This document shows, in pieces, positions 22,878-28,506 of a stretch of DNA of 28,506 nucleotides. Within the stretch, counting starts at the first letter, position 1; the number at the start of each line of letters is the position of its first letter. The stretch is from positions 1 to 28,506 of the forward strand of contig CANLFK010000005.1 of NCBI GenBank assembly GCA_947489925.1, given 5' to 3'. The DNA is from Candidatus Caenarcanales bacterium (GTDB taxonomy: Bacteria > Cyanobacteriota > Vampirovibrionia > Caenarcaniphilales > Caenarcanaceae). A program made the translations under genes and the position numbers. The notes beneath the pieces were generated by a model. It worked only from the letters and a program-made list of their open reading frames with translations, did no database searches and was not told the origin of the DNA.

Positions 22878-23810
22878 ATGTTTTTTAAAAGAATTTGTGT
22901 TTTATTATTTGTTTCCGCTTTAACTTATCCAGCTTGGTCTTTAAATGAAGAAATCAGCTCAGAAGAGTCTTTTGTTTATAGCGACGAAGAAGAAAAAAAT
23001 AATTCAACTCAACAAGATTCAGAGTATTTAAAATATACCGAAGCTGAAGAAGAAAATATAAATGAAGAGCTAAACAATGAAGAAATTAGCCAGAGAAATG
23101 AAAATAAATTAAATCCAGATGAAATTGCAGCCAGCTTTTATGATCAAGGTTTGAAAAGTGTTAAGCAAGGTAAATTACTCAAAGCTTTAAATGAATTTTC
23201 AGAATCAATAGATAAAAATTCTAATTTATATTTAGCTTATTTTAATCGTGGATCAATAAATAGTCGTTTAGCTAAATATGAAACCGCTTTAGATGATTAT
23301 AATGAAGCACTTAAAATTAATCCAGATTATGCCAAAGCATATATAAACCGTGGTGTAGTATTAGCAAAATTAAAAAAATATGATAGTGCAATTCAAGATT
23401 ATGACAAAGCGATTGAGCTTGATCCATCCTATCAAATTGCTTATATAAACCGTGGTAATTTAAAAATGCAAAATAATAATTATACTGGTGCGGTCGAAGA
23501 CTTTGAAAAAGCTAGTTTAATTGAACCAAATGACCCAGAGGCTTATTATGCACTTGCGATTGCCGAAGTCAGATTAGACCAATATGAAAAAGCTTTGATT
23601 AATTATAATAAAACTGTTGAGCTTAACCCAGATAATGCAGGTGCTTATTATAATAGAGCTTTATTAAAAGTAAGACTGAGTAATTACAAATTAGCTTTAG
23701 AAGACGCAAACAAAGCTCAAGAATTATATGAAACATATACAGACCTTTCTGGCATTAAGAGAACTGAAAATTTATTAGAATTAATTGACTATAAGATCAA
23801 TAATCCTTAA
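22878..23810 (+). CDS. Secreted or periplasmic six-TPR protein
   Basis: The ATG at 22878 is preferred over a TTG at 22833 because it places a signal peptide at the N-terminus (MFFKRICVLLFVSALTYPAW), giving 310 residues. An acidic Glu/Asn-rich linker (about 22-80) is followed by six consecutive TPR units at about 84-117, 118-151, 152-185, 186-219, 220-253 and 254-287. The consensus positions are visible (AYINRGxxxxKLKKYDSAIQDYDKAIELDP). TPRs mediate protein contacts; the partner is unknown. Each unit is well conserved, so the repeat is of the regular bacterial type. argF starts 9 nt after the stop, so the two are probably co-transcribed although no functional link is obvious. Confidence 0.88.
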   Translation: MFFKRICVLLFVSALTYPAWSLNEEISSEESFVYSDEEEKNNSTQQDSEYLKYTEAEEENINEELNNEEISQRNENKLNPDEIAASFYDQGLKSVKQGKLLKALNEFSESIDKNSNLYLAYFNRGSINSRLAKYETALDDYNEALKINPDYAKAYINRGVVLAKLKKYDSAIQDYDKAIELDPSYQIAYINRGNLKMQNNNYTGAVEDFEKASLIEPNDPEAYYALAIAEVRLDQYEKALINYNKTVELNPDNAGAYYNRALLKVRLSNYKLALEDANKAQELYETYTDLSGIKRTENLLELIDYKINNP

Positions 23811-23819
23811 AATAGTCAG

Positions 23820-24740
23820 ATGAAATCTTTAAAACATTTTTTATCAATTAATGATCTTGATCCAGAGCAGTTTATTAGTATTTTAGATTCTGCTACACAA
23901 TTAAAAGCGAATCGCAGGAATCATGAAAAAACTTTAACTGGTCAAGTAGGCGGAATTATTACCACTAAGCCAAGTTTGCGAACTCGTTTAAGTTTTGAAA
24001 TTGGATTACTTGAATTAGGAGCTAAAGCTTTATTTGTTCGTAATGAAGAAGTTGGTCTGGGACAAAGAGAATCTTATGCTGATATTGTCAGAGTTTTAGA
24101 GCGATATTTAGACTTTTTAATTGTCAGAACGCATGATCATCAAGGCTTAATTGAAATGGTTAAATATTCTTCATCGCTTAATATCATTAATGCCTTAACT
24201 AGCGAAGAACATCCTTGCCAGATTTTAGCTGACTTTTTGACCATAAAAGAAAACTTTAAGACCTTTAAAAATTTGAAATTAACTTATATTGGTGATGGAA
24301 ATAATGTTTGTCATAGTTTAATGTTGGCTTCCAGTTTATTAGGAGTAGAATTTACTGCTATTACTCCAGCCAAATATGAACCTAATGCAAAATATATTAA
24401 TTTGGCTAGTCAAAATGCTAAAAAATTCTCTGGTAAAGAGCCTAAAATGACAAATGATATTCAAAAAGCTTTAGAAGCGGATATTTTATACACAGATGTT
24501 TGGGTTAGTATGGGTGAATCGGTTGATCATAAGTCTCAGTCTGATTTTGAAAACTATAAAATAAATGAAAGTTTACTAAAAAATAAAAATATTCCAGTTT
24601 TACATTGTCTGCCCGCTCACAAAGACCAAGAAATTTCAGATGAGGTTTTTGAAAACAATGCTAAATTAATTTTTGACCAAGCTGAAAACCGATTACATGC
24701 CCAAAAAGCCTTAATGTTACATTTACATTCTAGTCGCTAA
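23820..24740 (+). CDS. argF: Ornithine carbamoyltransferase
   Basis: This 306-residue enzyme has the carbamoyl-phosphate motif in the form SLRTR (52-56, where STRTR is usual), followed by LSFEIGLLELG. It also has the HPCQ motif in EEHPCQILADF, the DVWVSMGE loop and the ornithine-site HCLPAH at 262-267. It condenses ornithine and carbamoyl phosphate to citrulline in arginine synthesis. The Thr-to-Leu change in the phosphate-binding motif is seen directly and its effect is unknown. HCLPAH and VSMG favour ornithine over aspartate or acetylornithine as substrate. The ATG is 9 nt after the TPR gene and 32 nt before the small membrane protein array. Confidence 0.93.
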   Translation: MKSLKHFLSINDLDPEQFISILDSATQLKANRRNHEKTLTGQVGGIITTKPSLRTRLSFEIGLLELGAKALFVRNEEVGLGQRESYADIVRVLERYLDFLIVRTHDHQGLIEMVKYSSSLNIINALTSEEHPCQILADFLTIKENFKTFKNLKLTYIGDGNNVCHSLMLASSLLGVEFTAITPAKYEPNAKYINLASQNAKKFSGKEPKMTNDIQKALEADILYTDVWVSMGESVDHKSQSDFENYKINESLLKNKNIPVLHCLPAHKDQEISDEVFENNAKLIFDQAENRLHAQKALMLHLHSSR

Positions 24741-24772
24741 ATTTATAATGAAAAGACAAATACAACTAAAAA

Positions 24773-25387
24773 ATGAATACCGAACAAAATAATAAAATTG
24801 GTAGTATCACAAAAGGTATTGGATTTGTACTTTTAGCTCATGTCATTTATTGTGTTTTTTGTTGGTACTATGATGAGTATTATGATTCTGCAGGAGTTCT
24901 TTTCTTTTTCTTTGCCTGGTTAATTCAATTCATTTATGTAATTCCAATGGCAATGTACTTTCTGGTAAAAAAAGAAAAACAAACTTTAAAAGGTACTTTA
25001 ATTGCAAGTGGTATAACTTTTTTTCTTGGCGTTTTATTTTGCATAGGATGTATTTTAATTTGGGATCATCGTGAATGTGGAAATGAGATTATTGAAACAC
25101 AAATTTCACCAGATAAAAAATATCGACTCTTAATTTTTAAAAGGGCATGTGGACAGGATCATTCTACAGAAATAAGTATCTTGAAAAAAAATGAAGAACT
25201 TAAGGATAAAGAGGGAAATGTTTTTACAGCTATAACTGATGATTTTCTTAGAGAAGCAAAAGATGATGATGTAATAAAAATAAGAACTAAATGGTTAAAC
25301 AATAAAACTGTACTAGTGGAATATGAAGGAAAAGCAAAAACTGAGAATTTTAGGAAAGGGATTAAAATAGTTTATAAAACTTTATGA
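24773..25387 (+). CDS. Small membrane protein, array member 1, with soluble C-terminal domain
   Basis: This 204-residue protein opens with NNKIGSITKG, then TM segments at about 15-33, 41-64 (containing WLIQFIYVIPMAMYF) and 75-97 (LIASGITFFLGVLFCIGCI). The stretch KEKQTLKG lies between the second and third. These features are shared with the genes at 25384, 25706 and 26798. Unlike them, it has about 105 additional soluble residues (98-204) with ISPDKKYRLLIFKRACGQDHSTEISIL. From memory this resembles the SPDGKY-type strands of small bacterial proteins, so it may be a separate domain. Function unknown. It overlaps the next gene by 4 nt (ATGA), so the pair is translationally coupled. Confidence 0.75.
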   Translation: MNTEQNNKIGSITKGIGFVLLAHVIYCVFCWYYDEYYDSAGVLFFFFAWLIQFIYVIPMAMYFLVKKEKQTLKGTLIASGITFFLGVLFCIGCILIWDHRECGNEIIETQISPDKKYRLLIFKRACGQDHSTEISILKKNEELKDKEGNVFTAITDDFLREAKDDDVIKIRTKWLNNKTVLVEYEGKAKTENFRKGIKIVYKTL

Positions 25388-25692
25388 ATAGCGAAGAAAA
25401 TAATAAAATTGGTAGTATTAAAAAAGGTATTCTAATTGGCTTTATAAGTAATTTATTATTTTTAGTTTTTTACTTTAATTATGTTTCAGACATATTGTAT
25501 AGTAATAAAAATATGGATACGAAATGGTTGCTAATATTTTTAAAACAGTTAATTTTTATAATTTGTCCAATAGCAATTTATTTTATAAAAGAAAAAGAAA
25601 CTTTAAAAGGTATTTTATTTACAAGCGGTATAACTTTTTTATTATGGCTTTGTATTTGCGGGGCAATGCTGTCGCCAAATATGTTTGAGTAA
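25384..25692 (+). CDS. Small membrane protein, array member 2
   Basis: This 102-residue protein starts NNKIGSIKKG like members 1 and 4. It has TM segments near 14-32, 48-67 and 77-95. The second is divergent (LKQLIFIICPIAIYF in place of WLIQFIYVIPMAIYF), while KEKETLKGILFTSGITFLL and ICGAMLSPNMF at the end are conserved. It is the shortest and most diverged member and the only one without the WLIQ motif. It is coupled to member 1 by a 4-nt overlap. Confidence 0.7.
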   Translation: MNSEENNKIGSIKKGILIGFISNLLFLVFYFNYVSDILYSNKNMDTKWLLIFLKQLIFIICPIAIYFIKEKETLKGILFTSGITFLLWLCICGAMLSPNMFE

Positions 25693-25705
25693 AAGGTAAT
25701 AATTT

Positions 25706-26176
25706 ATGATAGGTTTAGTAATTTCTTTTATTTTATTAATAGTAGTTCCTTTAGTAGTCATTTTCAGTTTAAAATATTTTCTTGAATTTCTTTCTAAAAG
25801 AGCTGAAAAGGAATTAACTGAAGGAAAATCATTAGAAACAACTGAATCACAAGAACTAGAAGAAGTTAGAAAAAGTACAAAAAAAGGTACTTCCTTAGTT
25901 ATAAAAGGTCATGGTATTTATCTTTTAATTGGTGTCGGAGGTACTCTCTTTCTTCATTGCTTAGGCTGGGAGAAAAATCAAGCTTATTTCTTTGCAGTTC
26001 CATTAATGCTAGCTTGCTTTATTTGGCTAATTCAATTTATTTATGTAATTCCAATGGCAATTTATTTTAGAAAAGAAAAACAAACTTTAAAAGGTATATT
26101 AATTACAAGCGGTATAACTTTTTTATTAGGCGGTGGTATTTGTGGAGCGATGATGTTGCCAAATATGTTTAGATGA
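25706..26176 (+). CDS. Small membrane protein, array member 3, with additional N-terminal TM
   Basis: This 156-residue protein has an additional N-terminal TM (4-26) and an acidic linker (about 35-57) before the family core begins at KKGTSLVIKGHGIYLL. The core contains WLIQFIYVIPMAIYF, KEKQTLKG, ILITSGITFLLGGG and ICGAMMLPNMF. Its 3' 150 bp (26021-26170) are very similar at nucleotide level to member 4 (27017-27172), including synonymous positions. A good AAGG ribosome-binding site precedes the ATG, 13 nt after member 2. A 19-codon ORF and fic follow directly. Confidence 0.75.
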   Translation: MIGLVISFILLIVVPLVVIFSLKYFLEFLSKRAEKELTEGKSLETTESQELEEVRKSTKKGTSLVIKGHGIYLLIGVGGTLFLHCLGWEKNQAYFFAVPLMLACFIWLIQFIYVIPMAIYFRKEKQTLKGILITSGITFLLGGGICGAMMLPNMFR

Positions 26177-26179
26177 CTT

Positions 26180-26239
26180 ATGAATAAACATCTGAAAATT
26201 TTGTTAATATTTATTTTAGGTTTTCATACAAATATATGA
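26180..26239 (+). CDS. 19-codon hydrophobic ORF overlapping the fic start
   Basis: An ATG at 26180 begins MNKHLKILLIFILGFHTNI and ends at TGA 26237-26239, overlapping the fic ATG (26236-26238) in an ATGA junction. It could be a leader that couples translation into fic, a small membrane peptide, or a chance frame. The basic start and hydrophobic middle look like a small TM peptide or minimal signal sequence. No strong ribosome-binding site is visible before it. Confidence 0.35.
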   Translation: MNKHLKILLIFILGFHTNI

Positions 26240-26781
26240 AAGATATAGATAAAAAAAGTTTAGACAATGCTTATCGTTTGATTGAAACATGCGATATAGA
26301 CAAAATTGAAATAGGCACAGTTAAAGGCTTACAAGAGATACACAAATATTTATTTGATGGTTTATATGATTTTGCAGGTCAAATACGCACTCAAAATATT
26401 TCAAAAGGCGGCTTTAGATTTGCTAATGCTTTGTATTTAAAGGAAATTCTAGTCAAAATCGAACAAATGCCAGAAAATACTTTTGAAGAAATTATTGCTA
26501 AGTATGTAGAAATGAATATTGCTCATCCTTTTTTAGAAGGTAATGGCAGAACTATGCGTATTTGGTTAGATATACTTTTGAAAAACAAATTAAAAAAAAG
26601 GGTGAATTGGCAATTTATTGATAAACACCTTTACTTGCAATCAATGGAGAGAAGCCCTATTAACGATTTAGAATTAAGAACCTTGCTTATTACTAATTTA
26701 ACAGAGGAAATAAACAATAAAGAAATTATTTTTAAAGGCATAGAACAATCTTACTATTATGAGGGATATGAAAAACTTTAA
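26236..26781 (+). CDS. fic: Class III Fic-domain AMP-transferase (NmFic-like)
   Basis: This 181-residue Fic protein has the full catalytic motif HPFLEGNGRTMR: H97 (base), E101 (metal), G102-N-G-R105 and R108. The flap region GLYDFAGQIRTQNISKGGFRFAN (42-64) is also typical. The C-terminus carries SYYYEG (S172 to G177), the SxxxE(G/N) inhibitory motif that marks class III Fic proteins such as N. meningitidis Fic, where the C-terminal helix blocks ATP until relieved. From memory the whole protein resembles NmFic closely. NmFic AMPylates gyrase subunit B, so that target is plausible here. No separate antitoxin is required in this class, which matters for reading the neighbourhood. It lies between members 3 and 4 of a small membrane protein array, with a coupled mini-ORF before it. 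Confidence 0.93.
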   Translation: MKDIDKKSLDNAYRLIETCDIDKIEIGTVKGLQEIHKYLFDGLYDFAGQIRTQNISKGGFRFANALYLKEILVKIEQMPENTFEEIIAKYVEMNIAHPFLEGNGRTMRIWLDILLKNKLKKRVNWQFIDKHLYLQSMERSPINDLELRTLLITNLTEEINNKEIIFKGIEQSYYYEGYEKL

Positions 26782-26797
26782 TCATTTATAAACCACT

Positions 26798-27181
26798 ATG
26801 AACACTGGAGAAAATAAACAAAATAATAAAACTGGAAGTATCAAAAAAGGTAGCGGATTAGTGCTTTTAGGTCATATAAGTTTTGTTTTGATTAGTGTTA
26901 TGGCTAGTTTTTTTTATTATCATTTTTATTATTATCCAACATATCCAGAGTCTCACGAGCATGGTGAATCTGCTTTTTGGTCATCTTATTATATAGGAAT
27001 ATTTAGTGTTGTTTTTATTTGGCTAATTCAATTTATTTATGTAATTCCAATGATAATTTATACTCTCTTTAGAAAAGAAGCAGAAATTTTAAAAGGTATA
27101 TTAATTACAAGTGGTATAACTTTTTTGCTTGGCGGTGGTATTTGCGGGGCGATGATGTTGCAAAATATGTTTATTAAGTAA
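26798..27181 (+). CDS. Small membrane protein, array member 4
   Basis: This 127-residue protein begins with NNKTGSIKKG, then TM segments at about 18-40, 66-90 (VVFIWLIQFIYVIPMIIYTL) and 100-121 (ILITSGITFLLGGGICGA), and ends LQNMFIK. Between the first two TMs is a Tyr/His-rich loop (YYHFYYYPTYPESHEHGESAFW) not seen in the other members, possibly metal-binding. It starts 16 nt after fic. Its 3' half matches member 3 at nucleotide level. Confidence 0.75.
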   Translation: MNTGENKQNNKTGSIKKGSGLVLLGHISFVLISVMASFFYYHFYYYPTYPESHEHGESAFWSSYYIGIFSVVFIWLIQFIYVIPMIIYTLFRKEAEILKGILITSGITFLLGGGICGAMMLQNMFIK

Positions 27182-27227
27182 ATGAATTATTAGCTAAGTC
27201 TATCTTAAGAAAAGCAAAAGGAATAAA

Positions 27228-27644
27228 ATGAAATTAAAAGGCAAATTAAAAAAAGATGGTAAATTCTGGTTAATTGAAGTTCCAGTTTTATCAGCAATTA
27301 CTCAAGGACGCACAAAAAAAGAAGCCTTTGAAATGATTGAAGAGTATATTATAAATATGTCTGAGGAGTATTTTAGTAAAACTTTAAAGCTTAATATTAC
27401 AAAGCTAATTAATAATGAATTTGAAATTGAAACGAATAATACTATTCTTCTAACGGCTTTAGTTTTAAGAAGTTTAAGAGTATCTCAAGATTTAACAATT
27501 AAAGCTATAAGCGAAAAATTAGGATATAGTTCTGTAAATGGATATGCCCAATACGAGCAATCAAAGAGAGAACTAAGCTGTCATAAATTAAGCGAAATGT
27601 TAAGTGTTTTAAACCCTAAAGTTAAGTTATTAATTGATTTATAA
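27228..27644 (+). CDS. HicB-like antitoxin domain fused to an XRE-type HTH
   Basis: This 138-residue protein has an N-terminal half (1-65, KDGKFWLIEVPVLSAITQGRTKKEAFEMIEEYI) matching the HicB partial RNase H-like fold: two strands, the G-x-T-xxEA turn and a helix. The C-terminal half (81-128, RSLRVSQDLTIKAISEKLGY..YAQYEQSKRELSCHKL) is a helix-turn-helix of the XRE/Cro type. HicB antitoxins repress their own promoter and inhibit HicA mRNA interferases, but no HicA-sized gene is adjacent on either side. It may be a solitary regulator or act with a toxin elsewhere. A good AAAAGGA ribosome-binding site lies 5 nt before the ATG. It is convergent with the MntA-HepT pair. Confidence 0.78.
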   Translation: MKLKGKLKKDGKFWLIEVPVLSAITQGRTKKEAFEMIEEYIINMSEEYFSKTLKLNITKLINNEFEIETNNTILLTALVLRSLRVSQDLTIKAISEKLGYSSVNGYAQYEQSKRELSCHKLSEMLSVLNPKVKLLIDL

Positions 27645-27655
27645 GTTTTATTTCT

Positions 27656-27961
27656 TTATTTGTCTGGCTGATTAATAATTAAATAATTTGCTTTTATTAT
27701 TTCCTGAAAATCTTTTGAGGCTTTATAAAATTCAATAATATCAACTTTTATCGGCAAATCACTTTGTTCAAAGGCTTCTTGTAAGTTAATTAATACTTCT
27801 CGATTTAAAGGTATATTAGATACTATTACTAAATCTAAATCAGAAAATCTTTTTGCTTTTCCATTAATTCTTGAACCAAAAGCCCAAACCTCTTTGTCTG
27901 GAATATATTTTGTAATAATATTCATCACAATTTTTAAATAATCTGATTTTAAATCAATCAT
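27656..27961 (-). CDS. MntA-type nucleotidyltransferase antitoxin
   Basis: This 101-residue minimal nucleotidyltransferase has the GSX10DXD active-site motif: G29-S30, then ten residues, then D41-L-D43, with a third acidic strand VDIIEF (D74). MNT-family antitoxins of the HEPN-MNT (HepT-MntA) systems transfer AMP groups to a tyrosine in the HEPN toxin and so neutralise it. The ATG overlaps the stop of the HEPN gene upstream by 4 nt (27958-27961), the usual toxin-first arrangement. HI0073 of Haemophilus is a related member. Length fits the family. Confidence 0.9.
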   Translation of the reverse strand: MIDLKSDYLKIVMNIITKYIPDKEVWAFGSRINGKAKRFSDLDLVIVSNIPLNREVLINLQEAFEQSDLPIKVDIIEFYKASKDFQEIIKANYLIINQPDK

Positions 27962-28383
27962 GCTTTATTTTGCCTACTATTAATTTGGTCTCGCAAAAAT
28001 TCAGCCTCTGTTAAAAAAGTAGGTATATCCTGAAAAATTTCTTCGGCTTTGGCTTCATTGTAAGTATGGCTAGTTGAATTGCGTGATTGTCTATAATTTT
28101 TCCATTTATCCCAAGAATTTAAAAGTAAACCTTTTTCTGCTCCAGTTCTTATTAAATCCTGAAAACTCATTTCATCAATTAAAATAGAACTTGGCTCAGT
28201 ACTTTCTAAATAGCGTTTTAGCATTTTATGAGCTAATTCATAAGTATATTCAAAAGCTTGTATAGATGAAGATCTAAATTGCTTTGCTAAACCTTTATTA
28301 TTTAAAGCAAGTTCAGATTGAGTATAAGTTAAGCTTTCTTGTAATTGTTCAATTGCTTTTTCCAGTGGCGAAATATTAATCAT
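27958..28383 (-). CDS. HepT-like HEPN ribonuclease toxin (HI0074 family)
   Basis: This 141-residue all-helical protein has R101-NSTS-H106-T-Y108, the RX4HXY motif of HepT toxins, in which Arg and His form the RNase site and Tyr is the AMPylation target of MntA. Other family features are FEYTYELAHKMLKRYLE (about 44-60) and the C-terminal FLTEAEFLRD helix. It is the first gene of the toxin-antitoxin pair, overlapping the nucleotidyltransferase by 4 nt, and begins 4 nt after the stop of a partial membrane protein gene. Some HI0074-family members are annotated only as substrate-binding partners, but the intact motif supports a toxin. Confidence 0.85.
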   Translation of the reverse strand: MINISPLEKAIEQLQESLTYTQSELALNNKGLAKQFRSSSIQAFEYTYELAHKMLKRYLESTEPSSILIDEMSFQDLIRTGAEKGLLLNSWDKWKNYRQSRNSTSHTYNEAKAEEIFQDIPTFLTEAEFLRDQINSRQNKA

Positions 28384-28387
28384 ATAC

Positions 28388-28506
28388 TTAACTGAAGACC
28401 TTTTTGTTTTTTGTCATTAAATATATAGTAATAATTATAGTAATTAAACTAATTATTTGTATTAAGTCTAAACCATAATAAATATGCGGAGTTGGCTTAA
28501 TAAATT
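28388..28506 (-). CDS. 3' end of a membrane protein, cut by the window edge
   Basis: On the minus strand an open frame of 38 complete codons enters from the window edge and stops at TAA 28390-28388. It encodes PHIYYGLDLIQIISLITI, then ITIYLMTKNKKVFS, a hydrophobic segment ending in a positively charged tail. That fits the last TM helix and C-terminus of an inner-membrane protein. The stop is 4 nt before the HepT ATG, so it may share the transcript. Too little is visible for a family. Confidence 0.5.
   Translation of the reverse strand, partial: FIKPTPHIYYGLDLIQIISLITIIITIYLMTKNKKVFS

Larger units (their letters stand above)
26021..27172 (+). repeat. Duplicated ~150-bp 3' block shared by array members 3 and 4
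   Basis: The blocks 26021-26170 and 27017-27172 share long identical stretches, for example ATTTGGCTAATTCAATTTAT and AAAAGGTATATTAATTACAA, far beyond what protein conservation needs. The N-terminal parts of the two genes are not similar at this level. This suggests recent duplication or gene conversion limited to the 3' half. The fic gene lies between them. Confidence 0.75.

Noticed and set aside
24749..24793. 14-codon frame before the membrane protein array
   Set aside because: It overlaps the start of array member 1 in another frame and has no distinctive features.

Overview
This AT-rich window reads as the chromosome of a Gram-negative, LPS-type bacterium. It has lpxA and fabZ, several signal-peptide proteins, a TadE-like surface protein and a FliO-like protein. 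The 76-residue ferredoxin looks like the bacterial-type 7Fe/8Fe ferredoxin of cyanobacteria, and the fatty-acid desaturase is of the three-histidine-box membrane type common in cyanobacteria. My best guess is a non-photosynthetic relative of Cyanobacteria (Melainabacteria/Vampirovibrionia-like). That is an inference from a few proteins, not a demonstrated placement. I found no rRNA, tRNA, CRISPR array or prophage.

Left edge (1-2.8 kb): a defence-like pair (AAA ATPase cut by the window start, then a directly abutting TOPRIM-like protein) and a toxin-first RelE-type toxin-antitoxin pair. The TA pair lies between two copies of a dispersed ~147-bp repeat and 17-bp direct repeats. A TPR-like membrane protein of unknown function follows (2.8-3.9 kb).

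Centre left (4-13.5 kb, all minus strand): a likely ferredoxin-fabZ-lpxA operon with a Fur-like operator, then a FliO-like protein with long extensions, yebC, a 235-bp palindromic element, a comF-type phosphoribosyltransferase, a 1166-residue TadE-like/PSQ-repeat/EF-hand surface protein, and a secreted Cys-rich partner.

Centre right (13.7-24.7 kb, mostly plus strand): two secreted proteins of unknown function, two overlapping YbjQ-family genes (minus strand), a hypothetical protein, a desaturase, glutamine-dependent NAD+ synthetase, a 743-residue tail-anchored coiled-coil protein, a secreted six-TPR protein and ornithine carbamoyltransferase. Three further repeat copies lie here, and one supplies the stop codon of the 743-residue protein.

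Right edge (24.8 kb to end): an accessory island with four tandem paralogues of a small multi-TM protein I do not recognise. A class III Fic AMP-transferase closely resembling Neisseria meningitidis Fic, with its C-terminal inhibitory motif, is embedded between the third and fourth. A 19-codon hydrophobic ORF overlaps the fic start. A HicB-like/XRE regulator, an MntA-HepT toxin-antitoxin pair and the 3' end of a membrane protein follow. The Fic-plus-membrane-paralogue array is the best candidate here for an undescribed system. The five dispersed repeats with imperfect terminal inverted repeats, two of which contribute coding sequence or stop codons, are the best nucleotide-level signal.
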